NCBI GenBank assembly: GCA_025201375.1
Contig: JAIWZP010000004.1
Location: 558,001 to 622,000, forward strand
DNA length: 64,000 bases
Reading direction: 5' to 3'
Source: Gongronella butleri
Lineage: Eukaryota > Mucoromycota > Mucoromycetes > Mucorales > Cunninghamellaceae
How positions within the stretch are numbered: the stretch's first letter is position 1; each line of letters starts with the position of its first letter. Below, in pieces: positions 1 to 12,912 of this stretch. A program made the translations under genes and the position numbers. The notes under the pieces were generated by a model. The model saw only the letters and a list, made by a program, of their open reading frames with translations. It was not told the origin of the DNA and did no database searches.

Positions 1-129
1 TGTTCTTGTACAGTACAGTACAGTAGCAGACACGCAATTATCAAGGGTAAAGCACTCAAGAGATCGTGATTCAAGCTTTATCTATTGTTTTTATTGTTTT
101 TAGCATTTACACCTCAGAAGTACATGTTC

Positions 130-1000
130 GCTCTTTGATCCGACAATGACAGGCGCTCTCGTTCAAATGAGCCCACGCTTAGGCCAATGTGATAGCTAGA
201 TCGCGCGCAATCACAATGTTCAAAAATGGCGGATTTCCCGAAGGGTATTGTCGAGGATTTGGAAACAGAGAAATCTTGGTCCCCATATCGCCACGCCATT
301 CTACCACATCAGATTCACCGAAGGAAATCAAATAAAAACCTGACATCCACAGACGGGTTTTCGCGTAAATTGCAATTTTCCTCTTATTTTCACCTCTAGG
401 CAAAGTAGATGAATATTGGCCACTGAGCTATAAAACACGCACCATCAGAATAAGAGTGGCTTGCTGCGAACGTGGACATTGGTGATCAATGGAAAAGGTA
501 GTTCTTGGGCATTATTGTCGCGAATTTAAAATCATAGTAACATTTCGACGCGTGAAAACCGCGTCAGACGTTGAGTGACATGCGTCTTTTCCTAGTCAAA
601 TCGATGCACCTGGTGTGCCACTTGCTATGGACGCGTCGGCGCGACACGATGGAAGCGTTTTCCCCGTGCAATTTGAGTTGAAATAAAATCCAAAATCTTC
701 AATTGCTCGTCATTGAGCAGATAGATCGCGCCCCTTTTTGTTGTTTCCGTGGTTTCTCCATGCGATTCATCTTGTGTGTAAGTTTGGTAGAAATCTAGAG
801 ATCTTTTTTTTCGATTTCTTCTCGGGCGCTCGAAACGGCCCATTTTTTGTCTTGCGTGCACCATACCCCCAATGGCTTGTAGCGACCTCAAGTTAAGTTT
901 TACTTGGGTTTCTTGCTGGGAATTTCACGTTTGGACGTGTTTCCAGAGCAATGCAGTGACGAATTGGTCACCTTGGAGGCGATTTTGGAATTTAAAGGTA
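130..1000 (-). repeat. R1 dispersed repeat, copy a (reversed)
   Basis: Read on the minus strand this stretch aligns by eye, in the same order, with the plus-strand copies near 9.9, 27.3, 44.0 and 53.2 kb. Shared landmarks are a GCGCCGACGCGTCC block (about 640), the TCTGACGCGGTTTTCACGCGTC block (about 560), and an ATTGTGATTGCGCGC block followed by a GGGCTCATTTGAACGAGA block (about 150-215). The copies look heavily diverged. No terminal repeats, target duplications or intact protein were found, so the class of element is unknown. Confidence 0.7.
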
Positions 1001-1449
1001 TAGTCGCGGGAAGGCACCAGCCATCTGTTCACTCAAGTCATCTATTATTGCACAAAGTAAAATAGACGTCCGATTTTGGTTGCCCGGCAACCACCAAATG
1101 ACATACAATCACGATTTTCGTTCGTTTTAGGCTCAAAAAAAAAAAAAAAAGAAAGAAAAGAGAAAAAACGTGCTGGGTTTGCGAGCCCGCGTAAAAAATA
1201 AGAATGTATTTTATCATAGGCTCAGTCCGACTGGGCTTGTGCTTAAAAAGATACCGTTTCATTATTAGAGCGACAACCTTTGATAGTGACAATTAAATTT
1301 CAGTCATGTTTTATTGCAATGACACCAACGTACGTAAAACAAAAGAAATGGAGCATCTGATGATACAGGTACAGGCAGAGTAAAGAAAGGAATTGGGGGG
1401 GGGGTAAGAGAAAACAAAAGAGCGAGAGGGGGAAATTAGGGTATTTTGA
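1001..1449. other. 3' flank of the kinase gene
   Basis: No coding signal seen. The minus-strand polyadenylation hexamer AATAAA (plus-strand tttatt, 1310-1315) lies about 135 nt beyond the kinase stop codon and is the probable 3' processing signal. Confidence 0.5.
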
Positions 1450-3527
1450 TCACCAGCCATTGGCATCCATGACAAGTTGGGCTTCTTTTTCGTACTGATT
1501 CAAGGTTTCCACAAGCTCATGGGTACTTTGATCCCATAGGCCTTGATCACCTGCAATAAAAAAAGTGTAAGATCACGCCTCGTTTTGCATCTATTTTTTT
1601 TTTTTTTTTTTTTTTTTTTACCTTGTAACCAGACCAAGTTCACTTTGAAATGACGACCGTGCTCATGGGCCATGTGACACATGAACCAAATGCGCTCGGA
1701 CGCGACCTTCATGGTGCCTTGCCAGATGATTTGCTGATTGGGGTATAGTCTGCCGCTGAGCTTGCCATTAAAATGCTCCTTGAGAATCTGATGAATCTTG
1801 CCAGCCAGCTCGTACTCGTGTTTGCCATAGCCATCAAACGCAACGACCTGAAAAAAGGGAGTGAGAAGGCGCTTCTTTTTTTTTTTTTTTTTTTGTCCGT
1901 GGCGATTTCCTTACTTTTGACGGCAACTTTTTGGACCATGGACCAGAGACAAAGTCCCACGCCTTTGACCACCAATGGGCAATGGGCGAAGAAATGGCAT
2001 TGGTGAGCTCAGCGGGGTGCAATGATAGAGTGGAGCCCTGTGACCGTTTGAGCTGGTGCTTTAGATGCTGCGTCGCCTTGGACGGCGCGTTGGTGACGCT
2101 GATGTTAGTCAGAACGGTGGACAATGACGGCAGTGCGGAACAGCATGGCTTGGTGTCCATGGCCGTCGCGGTAGAGGCCGACGAGCATGTGACAGTGGTC
2201 GCATTGGACAAATTGGAGTCGTTGCAGACGGTGGCCTCGTCTCCGGCAGACGCTAGGAGTGGCGACATCGTCGCGCTTGTTTCCGCGGCAGAAGCGGCGC
2301 TCGAAACCACGGCGTTGGGCGGAGCATCACTGATAGGGAGCGTGTTTTCTTGCAGCTGCGGATAATTCATGCATGGATCGCCATTTCCAAAGCGAGTTTG
2401 GCCACTAAAAAAAAAACAAAAAGGAGAAATAAAAATGAATATCAAAAAAGAGAGCATACAAACAAAGCTGCATCCTATCTCCTCGTTTCTTATTTCAATC
2501 ATGCTCCCTTTCCATTTTCCTGTTCAATTGCAGCAGCAAGCCGTGCTCCCCCCTTTTTTCGCCGCTTCTCCTTGCTCCCCCGTCCTCCTTGCGGATTCAT
2601 CTCATCCACACGCGCTCCTTTTTTGCCCAAATAAAGAAATATTATTTTTTTTTTGCTCATTTTCCCAAACTTACGGTGTCCAAGCAACAATCACTGATGA
2701 AGGTTTCTTGATGCTGCCACAGCTGGAGATGCGCGAGAGATCCATATGGAACGTAGGTGTTTTTGGCGTCGTGGGCATGCCGCCACTGGCGCGCGACACG
2801 GTGGAAATGGACGAATCGTAAGGCGTGACCAGACTGCTGCATTTGGAATCCACGTCATCACTGGCATGGCGAATATGCATCACTTTGCTATTTTTACTGG
2901 CTGCATCTGCGGCGTCTTCTTCAATGGAACAGGTGCGACGCACCGGCAGACTGATGGAAGACCCATCTATTTCACACGCAAAAAAAAAAGTAAGCAATCA
3001 TGCACTGTGTCATCCCGCTCGCACGTCGACTTGCTTGTAAATGTTTGTTTCCATTCTTCTTCATCTTCCAAGCGCAAATGACGTTGCTGCAGCAAATGAC
3101 ACGTCAACTTTTGTAAATTGGGGCTAAAAATAAAATAAAAATATGTATGAGATACATGACAATGGCCAATCCCTCCTTTCTCCCCCCCCCCCACGCCTCC
3201 TCGTCGCGCCCCCCTTCCCTTTCAATTCATTCCATGCTGACATGGTATGCACACTTCTGCATCCTGTTTTTTCTTTTTTACCCAGTAGCATAAAGCGCCT
3301 TGACAATGTGTTCTGGTTTCCAGTCGTGCCAGAGCACCTTGAGCGTCTCCCAGATGCGTCCATCGAGGTCAAGCGCGTCCGTCAGCATGGGCGGGATCAG
3401 CACAGGGTCTTGTAATGGGCTCAATGGCGCCTTGTGGCCAAACGAGCTGAGCCACGGATGCCGCAGAATATCGATTAGCTGGATCAAAAAAAAGGGGGGT
3501 AAATGATGCGCGTCAGAAATGACAAAT

Positions 3528-3559
<32 letters not shown>

Positions 3560-5325
3560 CCTTGATGCGTCGCGCAGGATCGACAACAAGCATCTTGCGG
3601 ACGAGATCTTTTGCTTCGTTCGAGATGCCAGAGGGTAAGGGGCGATAGCGGCCAAGTTTGATCTTTTCCAGGAGGCGCGGCATATTCTCGTCGTCAAAGG
3701 GCAAGTGGCCCGACAAGAGCGCAAACAGGATGACGCCAAGGGACCACACATCGGTGGGCGTGCCGTCGTAAGCTTTGCCCATGACGATTTCCGGGCTTGC
3801 ATAGTGCGGTGATCTAGACAAATACAATAAAATAGGAGCAAACATGCGCGTTGTCAGTCAATTGGCGCGCCTCCGACGCGTCCATGATCTCAATGCCGCG
3901 CAATTCATTGGCCACAGACCAAAAAAAAAAAGCACTTTTTGAGGCGTACCTTGCTTTTGCCTCCGGCCCCCTTTTTTTTATATTTCTTGCTCAGCTTACC
4001 CGCAGCTGGTCTTCAATGACGAATTCATCGCGGCCATGCCGAAATCAGCAATCTTGATTCGTTTCTTGGACTTGTCAAGTAGGATATTCTCAGGTTTGAG
4101 ATCGCGGTGGCTAAAAACAAAAAAAAAGACATGTTAGACCGTGGTTGGCACTTGAATTTTTTTGTCATTTGTACCAAATATGATGATCATGGCACCAAGC
4201 GAGACCCGTGGCCATTTGATAAAACAAAAAGCGCGCGTCATTTTCCTTGAATCGGCCCCGTTCGGCTAAAATCTGAAAGAGCTCGCCACCTTCCATGTAT
4301 TCCATGACAAAATACACGTACATATTGTCTTGCAGCACTTGTTTGAGATCAACGAGGTGCGGGTGGTACACCAGCTGCAGAATCGCCAATTCCCGCTGCA
4401 CGGAGCGCGATGTTGAATGTGATGAGCTGAGTTGGCTGCGCGCAATCATTTTGATGGCCACTTTTTGTCCCGTGTGCTTGTGATAACCAATCTTCACGCG
4501 ACCTAGTGAACAATAAAAAAGAGTGGATGTGAGCCGACGTGTGAACCTGCACTTGCGTCTCATTTTTCAGAAATAAGCTCGAAATTTCTCCCTCCCCCAG
4601 CCAACGTCGCAATTCTACCTCTGACCCATACGGACGGCGCAGTCCGCATCTCATCCCGCCGCCCCTCCTCCCGAAACAACGGCGCATACTCGGAAGGGGG
4701 AGCGTCCATTGCTCAATCCAACCAATGGCTCCTCTTTCCTGACTTTTTTTTCCCATTCCCTCCATTTCTCCATCTAGCCCATGGGCTATAGCATCCGATG
4801 CCTGGCGTCGCGACACGTCCTATTTTTTTTTTCTCTCTCTCTCTTCGTTTCGCCCCACGATGACCCATATTCGGCATTGGTTCCTTCCTTTTGACATTTA
4901 TCATCGGCCCCTTTGTACTTTTGTGCTCCCCCCTTTAATCCAGTCGCGCTTGTTCATCTTGCCCCCCTGGCATCGTCATCCCCCCTCACTCACGCTTTTC
5001 CTTAGGCCCCCTTGAGCGCCCCCCTTTGTTTCCCTCTCAGCACGACGGCTCGCCTGTCACTCCTCGTTTTTTTTTCTTCTCCTTTTTCATCCATCAAATT
5101 CAGCGCAGCTCACACGCTGTGTGCCCTTTTTTGCACGCGTGCGCAAAAAAGCGCGTCATCACCCCTTGGCAAACTGCCTTGTTTTTTACCTGAAGCACCG
5201 CGGCCAATCGTCTTTCCTAGCCAATAATCCCCAATTTCTTTTTTGTAGCGGTAATGATGCGATGTGCGTTTCATATCAGTCGAGAGTTGCTTTGTGCGGC
5301 GTGCGAGGTAGGTCATGAACGTCAT
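1450..5325 (-). CDS. Serine/threonine kinase, SAD/BRSK-Gin4-Nim1 type
   Basis: About ten exons read from 5325 down to 1450 encode roughly 750 residues. The kinase domain is complete: glycine loop GRGASGRVKIG across the first intron, catalytic lysine in [19 protein letters not shown] in place of the usual DFG context, and the signature [11 protein letters not shown] of Gin4/Cdr2/BRSK kinases. A helical segment follows the kinase domain ([12 protein letters not shown]), then a Ser/Thr-rich linker. The C-terminal domain contains VNLVWLQGD and resembles the KA1-like membrane-binding domain of this group. Family members phosphorylate septin and cell-cycle regulators such as Wee1 at the cortex. The start is either 5325 or the internal ATG at 5274. 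The intron at 3034-2967 appears to use a GC donor. Confidence 0.9.
2967..3034 (-). other. Probable GC-AG intron in the kinase gene
   Basis: The exon ends at 3035 with phase 1, the donor reads GCAAGT and the acceptor is AATAG. Tested GT donors (GTGCGA, GTCGAC) joined to this acceptor give a premature stop. One alternative, GTCGAC with a CATCAG acceptor downstream, also keeps frame but has a poor donor. Confidence 0.55.
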
Positions 5326-6951
5326 GCTGCGTGTCAATAATGCTTTTTTCGTACAATGGAGATACAAAAAAAGACACGTCGATGGTGGGTGAAAAGTGAT
5401 GATGTGGGCGAAAGCGATTATTGCATGCACGTGTTGAAGTAAAAAGAAGAAAAAAGAAAAGCAGACCGCACAGTGGGATGTGTGAAAGAGAAATGAAGAA
5501 AAAAATGCAAAAAAAAAGAAATCCAATATTAAAAAGGGAAAAGAAAGGGAAGCAAAAGAACCACACACACGCCCCACCCCTAAAATCAAGACGCACCGAG
5601 TTCATTTTAAAATGGCTAATCGCGGGACAAGGCGAGCGAAACGGGTAAGCCAGCAAATCAAAGAGAGAGAGAGCGTTCGGCCCCAAGGCGCGGACGCCCA
5701 TTTTTTGTCGTAAAAAAATCTGCACAGAGCCAAAAAAAACAAAAAGCATGCTGCTGTAAGAGTCACATCTGCTTTTGCCCTTTATGGTGTCAGGGACCTG
5801 TGTGATGGGCGTTCACACTTTATGCAAACACTCAATGGCTTGCCTATTTGAATCACAACCTTGTTTGGGCTTTTTTTTTTTTTTTGGCGTGTTGCGTGTG
5901 GTCTAAATTTATCAATTGTGCCTGAGCCAATCTAGGGTCATCCGGAAGCGGCTCCTTCTCGTCCTCTCCTCCCCCCTTTCTCCTTTTTTTTTTTTTTTTT
6001 TTTTTGCGTGGACCTTGTGTTGCCAGGTTACTTGCATGTTCCCTATGGTTACACAGCTTTCATGCAGCTTCAAATGCACCAAGTAAAATTCGCGCTGAGT
6101 TTGCATCCCATGGAAACGAATGAGAGAGAATAAAAATCCAAGTGGTTGGCCTCCCGCAGCCGCGGCGCGGTGCCTCGACATGCATTTCGCCGCAAGTCCC
6201 CACTATTTTGCTTTATTGACATCATCTCGATGATGCTTGTCGTCACCCCAGTGCAACAAAAACAGACTCAATGGCGAGATGCAGCCCCCCTCGCCCCCCA
6301 ATCGCTCAAACGAGGCGCAAAAAGTGCAAAAACGAGCCGATCGAGAATAAAAAGGGGGAAAAAGGCAAAGATAACCGTCATGACAAGAGTGTGTTTGCAA
6401 CCAGCACGCGCGGCCGGGGCGGCCGAGGGCCCAAAAAATAAAATAGGTGCCGCGATGCGACAAAAAAAAAAAAGACGCGTGCGTGTGTTTGTGCCAAAAT
6501 GTGGGCTTTGCTCGGTCCCCCCTCTCTCGCCCTCGCCCCTTGCCATGGGCAAATTGCAACAGCCCAGCACGCTCCACCTTGCTACTTTTTATTTTACGAC
6601 GCCATGCCATCACCCTTTTCCTCACCCCTCGCGTCTCCCCTACACCCTGCAAAAGGTGCAAGGGGAACGTTTAATAATGATCGATAAAAATAAGAATTGA
6701 CTGCCGTGCATGCCCACCCGCTCTGTGCCCCGAAAAAAAAACCACGCATTGGTAAGGGAAACGAAAACAAAAAAGCAAGCCGGCGCTCTTTATTGTTCAT
6801 GTGAAGGAAAATGAGGTGCGTTTATGTATATTTTGCAGCGATTTGGGCCGAGAATCACGTTTTTCAGGGTCGCCGAGTGTGTGAAGAAGGGGTGTGCCCC
6901 AAGAAACAGAGAACCAATGGGCACGCGACATCACCATGGTCGAGCGTGCCA
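5326..6951. other. Intergenic, kinase promoter side and ZIP 3' flank
   Basis: Low-complexity A/T and purine tracts, including a (GA)n run near 5662 and T runs near 5870 and 5985. Overlapping open frames on both strands at 6146-6700 show no recognisable motif and contradict each other, so I call no gene. Plus-strand tttatt at 6789-6794 is a likely polyadenylation signal for the minus-strand ZIP gene. Confidence 0.5.
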
Positions 6952-8653
6952 TCATACGGATTTCAGCAGCGACGCCAGTCCAATAATAAAGATGCCAATA
7001 AAGAAGAACGATGACACAAAACGCGGATCCGCTTTGATCGCCTGCGGCAGCATGCTCTGTTACGACGCAGAAAAAAAAAAAAAAGAGCCATGAGCAACGA
7101 TTCAACACGTGAGCGGACTTTTTTTATATCGGTTGCATGAACTTTTGCTCCCTTTTTTTCCCGCGACTCCTTTTTTTTTTTGTGTCTGTTTCGTTCTCAT
7201 GCTCCATGGTGCCTCTTTTGTCATGGCTACCCATTTGTCAGCGTCATTGGATTTTACCTGGATGGCAATGAATAGCATCATCCCGCTCACGAGGGCAAAC
7301 GTCATGCCAAAATAATATTCTTCTCGTTCATGCGACAATGGCCGATCTACCCAGAATGCTCCCAGCACGGCGCCGATCGGCTGTGATGCACCGCCGAGCA
7401 CCGCCGCCACAAGGAATGCGAACCATCGCGAATTGCACGCGTAATATAATGGAATCGCCATCATTGCGCCCTCAATGATGTTGTGGATGCAAATCGCCGC
7501 AGCAACACTGATCCCAAGATCCACCGACGTCCGTCCGCTCATAAACATGATCAGACCCTCTGCAATGGCAACAAAAAAAAAAAAAAAAAAAAAAGAGCGA
7601 GAAAAAGTCATGAGCAACGACCATCTTTATTACTCTTATTTCCATTTTTTTTATTTTACCTGGGAATTTGTGAATGCAGATGGCAATGGCGGTCTGCATG
7701 CCGATCTTGAGGTAACCTGGGTCATGTTTCTCATCCATGTGCACGGTGCGGTGGCGATGTGTGTCCAGTGATGGTGGTATTTGGATCTCTGTGGCGGAAA
7801 ACGGCTTTGTTATGCCGGCAACTGAGCCGTAAGCGGGCCAATGATGCGAATGACGAGGGTGGTGCGTGGTGGTGGTGCTGGTGGCGGCCGTCAAAGCAGA
7901 TGACTCAGTGGCGGATGAGAATGGAGCCGATGTGATGATGGCGGCATCCATGATGACACTGGGTATGGGCGCCGCAGCCTTGCCGGCAGCAGCAATGGCC
8001 GCGGGCGACGGCGGCACGTCATTCGCGTGGTGTTGAAAGCGGCACGTGGGCAAAATTGCGTCATCGTCGCCATGATCATCGACACGCGCGTCATGCGCCG
8101 GTAAAATCGATGTACATGGTGGTACTGGTACGTACACATGAGACATGGGCGTCGTCGGCTTGGGATCGTATGCCTTGCCACACGTCGGCGGCGTTACGGA
8201 CGCCGTTGGTGACGCAATGGGAAGGTCGACATCGCATGTGTGAATCGCATCCGGCATACATTTGTGAATCAGCTGCGTCAGCGCAATCGTTGCAATGACG
8301 CCAAGAAGAAAAAACAGGTACGGCGTATATGCGGCCTCGTGAGCCAGCTTGAGCTTGGCCGCAGGCAGTAGAGAAGCAAGCGACGAGAAAACAAGCACGC
8401 CCGCACCTAAAGACAGCGCGCACGACAAAAAGACGCGCTCATCCACCAATCGCCCGTGATCCATAAAGACCACAGACGCTGGAAATGACAAAAAAAAAAA
8501 AAACAATCATGTAATGAAGCACATTTTTTTTTTAAAAAAAAACATCAAATCTGCATCTTTACCTCCAAGAATGCATGCCATGGACGACAACAAGACCAAG
8601 TACCACCCGTACTCGTTGTTTGAGCTTGTGGACGCGGCTAATAAATCAAGCAT
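6952..8653 (-). CDS. ZIP-family zinc transporter, Zrt3-like
   Basis: Four exons starting at MLDLLAASTSSNNEYG encode a multi-pass membrane protein that ends GLASLLKSV. The N-terminal half has hydrophobic segments around LSLGAGVLVFSSLASLLPAA and FFLLGVIATIALTQLIHK. A long soluble loop, rich in Pro, His, Asp and Thr with several His clusters, separates it from the metal-binding helices. Those carry AIAICIHKFPEGL (spanning an intron) and AAAICIHNIIEGAMMAIP, the paired H-x3-EG motifs that bind zinc in ZIP proteins. This arrangement matches Zrt3, which exports zinc from the vacuole to the cytosol in yeast. The start is chosen as the first ATG in frame with a membrane segment. Weak open frame upstream (8760-8826) is treated as 5' UTR or noise. 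Confidence 0.88.
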
Positions 8654-9929
8654 GGCGTTGGAATCACGCAATGGGGTATAACAGTCAATGGAAGAAAGCG
8701 AAAAAAAAGAAAAAAAAAAAGTAAAAGGATTGGAAAAAAAAAGGGGGGAAGGAGAAAGCGACGCCTTGTAAATGAGCTTGGTCCCATTGTCCTTGATGCG
8801 GCGCGCAACCAGTGACTTAAAAAAAATAGGAACAAGGGCCCAGGAGGCCCAGGATGGCCCTGATGGAAGCAAAATTGGCTATTAGGCTAGAAATTTTTGT
8901 CAAGTAAGGAGGTTGTACCAGAAATTTTTGCCTCTGATTGGTCAGACCGCGTCAGGAGAAACGTGTGGACCCGCCAAAAACTCATCAGACGGACACCCAG
9001 CTCGTAAAAAAAAAAAAAAAAAAACAAAGAGCTGAGCCGAGGTACTCCTTCCCCCCATTCCTCCTCAACTTTTAATTCAAACCGTGGAAATGGAAGGACA
9101 GCGGCGTTGAGGTAAATGGTGCCGAGGGAAATTGGGGGTGGGGATGGGGGCAACGGAGCGGCCCGTCCGACGGTCAATTCCGGTGCGGACCACCCCGCAA
9201 AGAAACGCCGCGCAACTTCCAAACACGCCATCAGCAGAAAAGAGGTAAAAGTGGAATGCCCAGCCATCGCGCAACGACATGCACACACCGAGTCATCAGC
9301 TCATACCTTGTGATTTATCTGCTCTACAGGCCAACAAGCCTGCCGAGTCTCCTTCTTGTTTATTTTCCAGGTACAGCGCGAGAACCCGTGGCCGATTAAA
9401 ATCGTGAAATGCGTAGAGAATCATGCTGACCATAAAATGACGCAAGGACTAGGCAAATTGGAAGTGATTCATTGAGACCACCATGAAAAAATCTAAAACA
9501 ACGCCTGTTGCTCCCCATCAGTGCGCTTTTGCAACGGTGTTGAAACCTGTGTCACGTTAACGGTTATCTGATACACCAGAACCTCGCGCACAGACCATGA
9601 TCACGGTTGTACAAAACTGTCATCGCGGTACAACAAATAGAAAAATGAGAGATGTACTTCTTTTTGACGTTAACCAACGCTGTGTTGACTTTTTTTTGCA
9701 ATGCAAAGAGCGACACCGGGCACTCCCTTGATAGGAATGGACCTGTTACAATTTGGGATCATTTGGACTCGTTTGTCCACAGATGCTCTTTAAATTGTTC
9801 ATTTTAGCAAAATTTGGCTGCGGCAGGCAAACCGGTCACTGTAGCGCCGCAAAATATAGCGCATCGTGAAATGGCGAGCTAAAACATATAGTTGATTAAT
9901 TCGTGCAGCCATTAAAGATCATTTGGGCG
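8654..9929. other. Intergenic between ZIP and R1 copy b
   Basis: A minus-strand open frame at 8887-9288 has low-complexity composition and no family resemblance, and the rest is AT-rich without open frames of note. No gene called. Confidence 0.4.
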
Positions 9930-10660
9930 CATCACAAACAAATCAAAATTTAGTCGTGGCGAGCCTCCAAAACCAAAATTGAAAAACCAAGTTCCCGCAT
10001 TTCCGCCAAACTTGCATATTAGATGAGACGCGTGGAGAAACTACGGAAAAGCCCAAAAAAGAGTGGAATTGACTTGCGGGTTGGCGAGTAATGAGTAATT
10101 TTAGATTTAATTTCAACTGCAAATTTCACGTGTTGAACGCGTCCATCAAGCCACGCTGACGCGTCCAATAGAAAGAGGCACGCCATGTGCACGGATTTGA
10201 TAAGGAACAGATGCGCATAACTCGACGACTGACGCGGTTTTTCTCGCGTCGAATTTTTCCCGCAAACAGTCTGCTCGCATAAATTCAACCTGGAACTCGC
10301 TTTTTCTTATGATCATTGATGTCCACGTACGCATCAGACCCTGCTCTTTCTCGTGGTCTATGTTTCCTGGCTCTATGATCAATTTTCGTCGACTTGACCT
10401 TGACGCAAAAATAAGATGCAATTTGCACTTTGCACAACAACCAGCCGATGCACCCCCACGTTTTTATTGCACCATTGTCGGTGAATGAGGTGTGTTCACC
10501 ATGTGGCTGAAGGGCATGGCGATCTGAGGACCTAAATTTTGCAGGTGACTGTATCCCAGGGAAAATCCGTGGTTTTTGAAAATGGTAATTGCGCGCTATC
10601 TAGCAGCAGCAATTGCTGCAAGGCTAAAGTCACTCAAACGAGAATAGGTGAACTCGATGA
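9930..10660 (+). repeat. R1 dispersed repeat, copy b
   Basis: Collinear with the other R1 copies. It opens with CAAATCAAAATTTAG, passes through the GACGCGTCCAATAG block near 10155, the CTGACGCGGTTTTTCTCGCG block near 10230, TGATGTCCACGTACGCA near 10318 and the GTAATTGCGCGC block near 10585. It lies in the shared upstream space between the divergent ZIP and CHID1-like genes. Confidence 0.7.
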
Positions 10661-11193
10661 TTCAGTGACCGAAATTCTCTTTTTTTATATTAAATTCTTG
10701 ACAAACAACGAATGCACAGCAAAAGGTATCAATTGTCCTTTTTCAACAATGATCGTTGATAATGGGTTTCTACTTTTGCACAGAATGTGACAAACAGAAT
10801 CACAGAGCACATGAACAATGCTGGCTATGCCCCAGTTCCTGCGACAACGGACAAGCAGCCTCTCAAAATGCCTAAAATCACAAATTTTGCAATTGCTGAC
10901 GCTACATCGATCTAATTTCGTTCACCTTGCATCTTTTGTGCCTCATGCTTGCAAAAATATTCTTGCAAAGCTTCATACATATCAAAAATCTACTTTGGCT
11001 CCGAATTGGCATGTCTTTTTTTTTTTTACGACGCGAAAGGCGACATTTTCTTCGAAATGCTGCGTTGTCTCGCGTTTTTTAAGGGGAGAGAGAGGTCAGG
11101 AGCTGACCGTGCTACCTTCCCCACAAAGAAAAGACGGCTCGCGTTGCATAAAGTTGGCCCTCTTTTCCCTGATGTTTGTCTTTTTTTTTCTTT
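10661..11193. other. 5' flank of the CHID1-like gene
   Basis: No recognisable gene. Overlapping plus-strand frames run from here into the first exon but lack protein-like conservation upstream of 11194. Confidence 0.4.
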
Positions 11194-12869
11194 ATGCTGC
11201 GTCTCGTGTTTTCCTGCCTCTTTTTGCTGACAACCATCCAGTGTCACGAAAACCCAGTGACCACACAGTTGGTCATGGGGGACCGCAAAGAGTTCACGGT
11301 AGGTGTGGCGCTGCAAAACGCGTGTTTTTTTTCATTTTTGGTCAAAAGGAAGGCTCAAGCCCACCTTTTCACAACAGGCGCAGGACGTGATTGACCACGA
11401 GCACCGCATTGACAACGCGACGGCTCATACCAAATTTTCAAGGGTGGCGACACGCTCGCCTACGTGACACCGTGGAATAATCGCGGTAAATCTTTTTTTT
11501 TATTGTTTCACCGGCTTCTCAAGCACTTTTTGGCAAGGTTATGATGTTGTCAAAGAATTCAAGGGCAAATTCGACTTGTATGTCATTCAGGGGGAAGGAA
11601 GGGCACGAGCGTGCCTGGCAGGGGCTAAAATGTGCATTGGAGCAGCATGCGATGTCATGAATGGCATGTGTGTGCGCGGAATCTGATTGGGCGAAGCCGT
11701 TTTCTTTTTCTTTTTGCGCTAGCGTGTCGCCCGTTTGGTATGGCGTGCGTCGCTTCAGGGGCCAATACGTCTTGACAGACGAGCAAGATGTAGACAAAGA
11801 GGTAAGCGTCTTGATTGCATGAAAATAAAATGGCTTCCGTGTCACTTGTTCATATCTTTTTTTTTAATACTTGACGCGTAGTGGATGGACGAGGTGCGTG
11901 GCAAGGATGCGCGTGGGCGTAAGGTTGGCAAGATCGTGCCGCGGTTCCAAATGCAAGATTGGGATGTGAAGGATTACCGCGCTTTTGTTGACATGCTTCG
12001 CGAGGGCCGCGAGCTCACCAAGCTGCTTTTGAATCAGATCAAGCAAGTTGTGCGACCCTTTGGGCATGGTGTTCAGGATGTGAAGCTGACAATCCTTTTT
12101 TTTTTTTTTTTTTTTTGCTTATACATGCATTTTGCGCGTTTTTTTTTTAAAAAAAAATTAGACGGTACGACTATGATGGTCTGGTAATTGATAGCCAGTA
12201 CCCGACAGCGTTTGGATCGGTGTACAAGAGCCTGAGTAAGCAATTGCGGCCGCTCGGCAAGCAATTGATCGTTGTGCTGCCGGCCGTGCGCATGGAAGCG
12301 ATTACCAAGGTGCACCAGGCCGCCGTCGAGTATATGTCCGATTTTGTCGACGCTTCATGCTCATGACATACGATTACAGCTCTCATTCCATGTAAGACTC
12401 AAGAAAGAAAGCAAAAAAAGGGAGGAAAAAAGATTCAACGTGGTAAATTCGTGCATTTTTTTTTCTCCCTTCCCGTTGGCAGTGAAGGTGGGCCAACGGC
12501 ATTCATTGACTGGGTGGAAGACAATGTAGCGTACCTGTCGTCGCCAGAGACGCGAGGCAAGATCATGCTTGGGATGCATTTGTACGCGATGCATTACAAT
12601 CCGCCACACACGTCGACGGCGTTGACGATGCTGCAGGTCGTGAAACGATGGTCCGAGCCGATTGAAACGCTGGACGACGACGTTCACGAGGACAGAGCCA
12701 AGCGTATCATCCTCAATTGGGACGAGCAGGCACAAGAATATTGGTACGGCGAGATGAACGACGATGAGTATACGCTGGGCAAAGTGTGGATCCCGTCTGC
12801 CAGGGCCATCAAGCGGCGCCTGCAGCTCGCCGAAGATTACGACAGTAAGCGCATGAATAGACGTCTTTC

Positions 12870-12912
<43 letters not shown>

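Noticed and set aside
6146..6700. 184-codon plus-strand frame and overlapping minus frames
   Set aside because: Low-complexity, no conserved motif, similar-length frames on both strands, no splice-supported extension.
8760..8826. Extra 5' coding exon of the ZIP transporter
   Set aside because: It would need a GCGTCG donor, and the ATG at 8653 already gives a natural start before the first membrane segment.
8887..9288. 133-codon minus-strand frame upstream of the ZIP gene
   Set aside because: Contains a poly-Phe run from a T tract and no family features; no phase-compatible junction to the ZIP exons was found.
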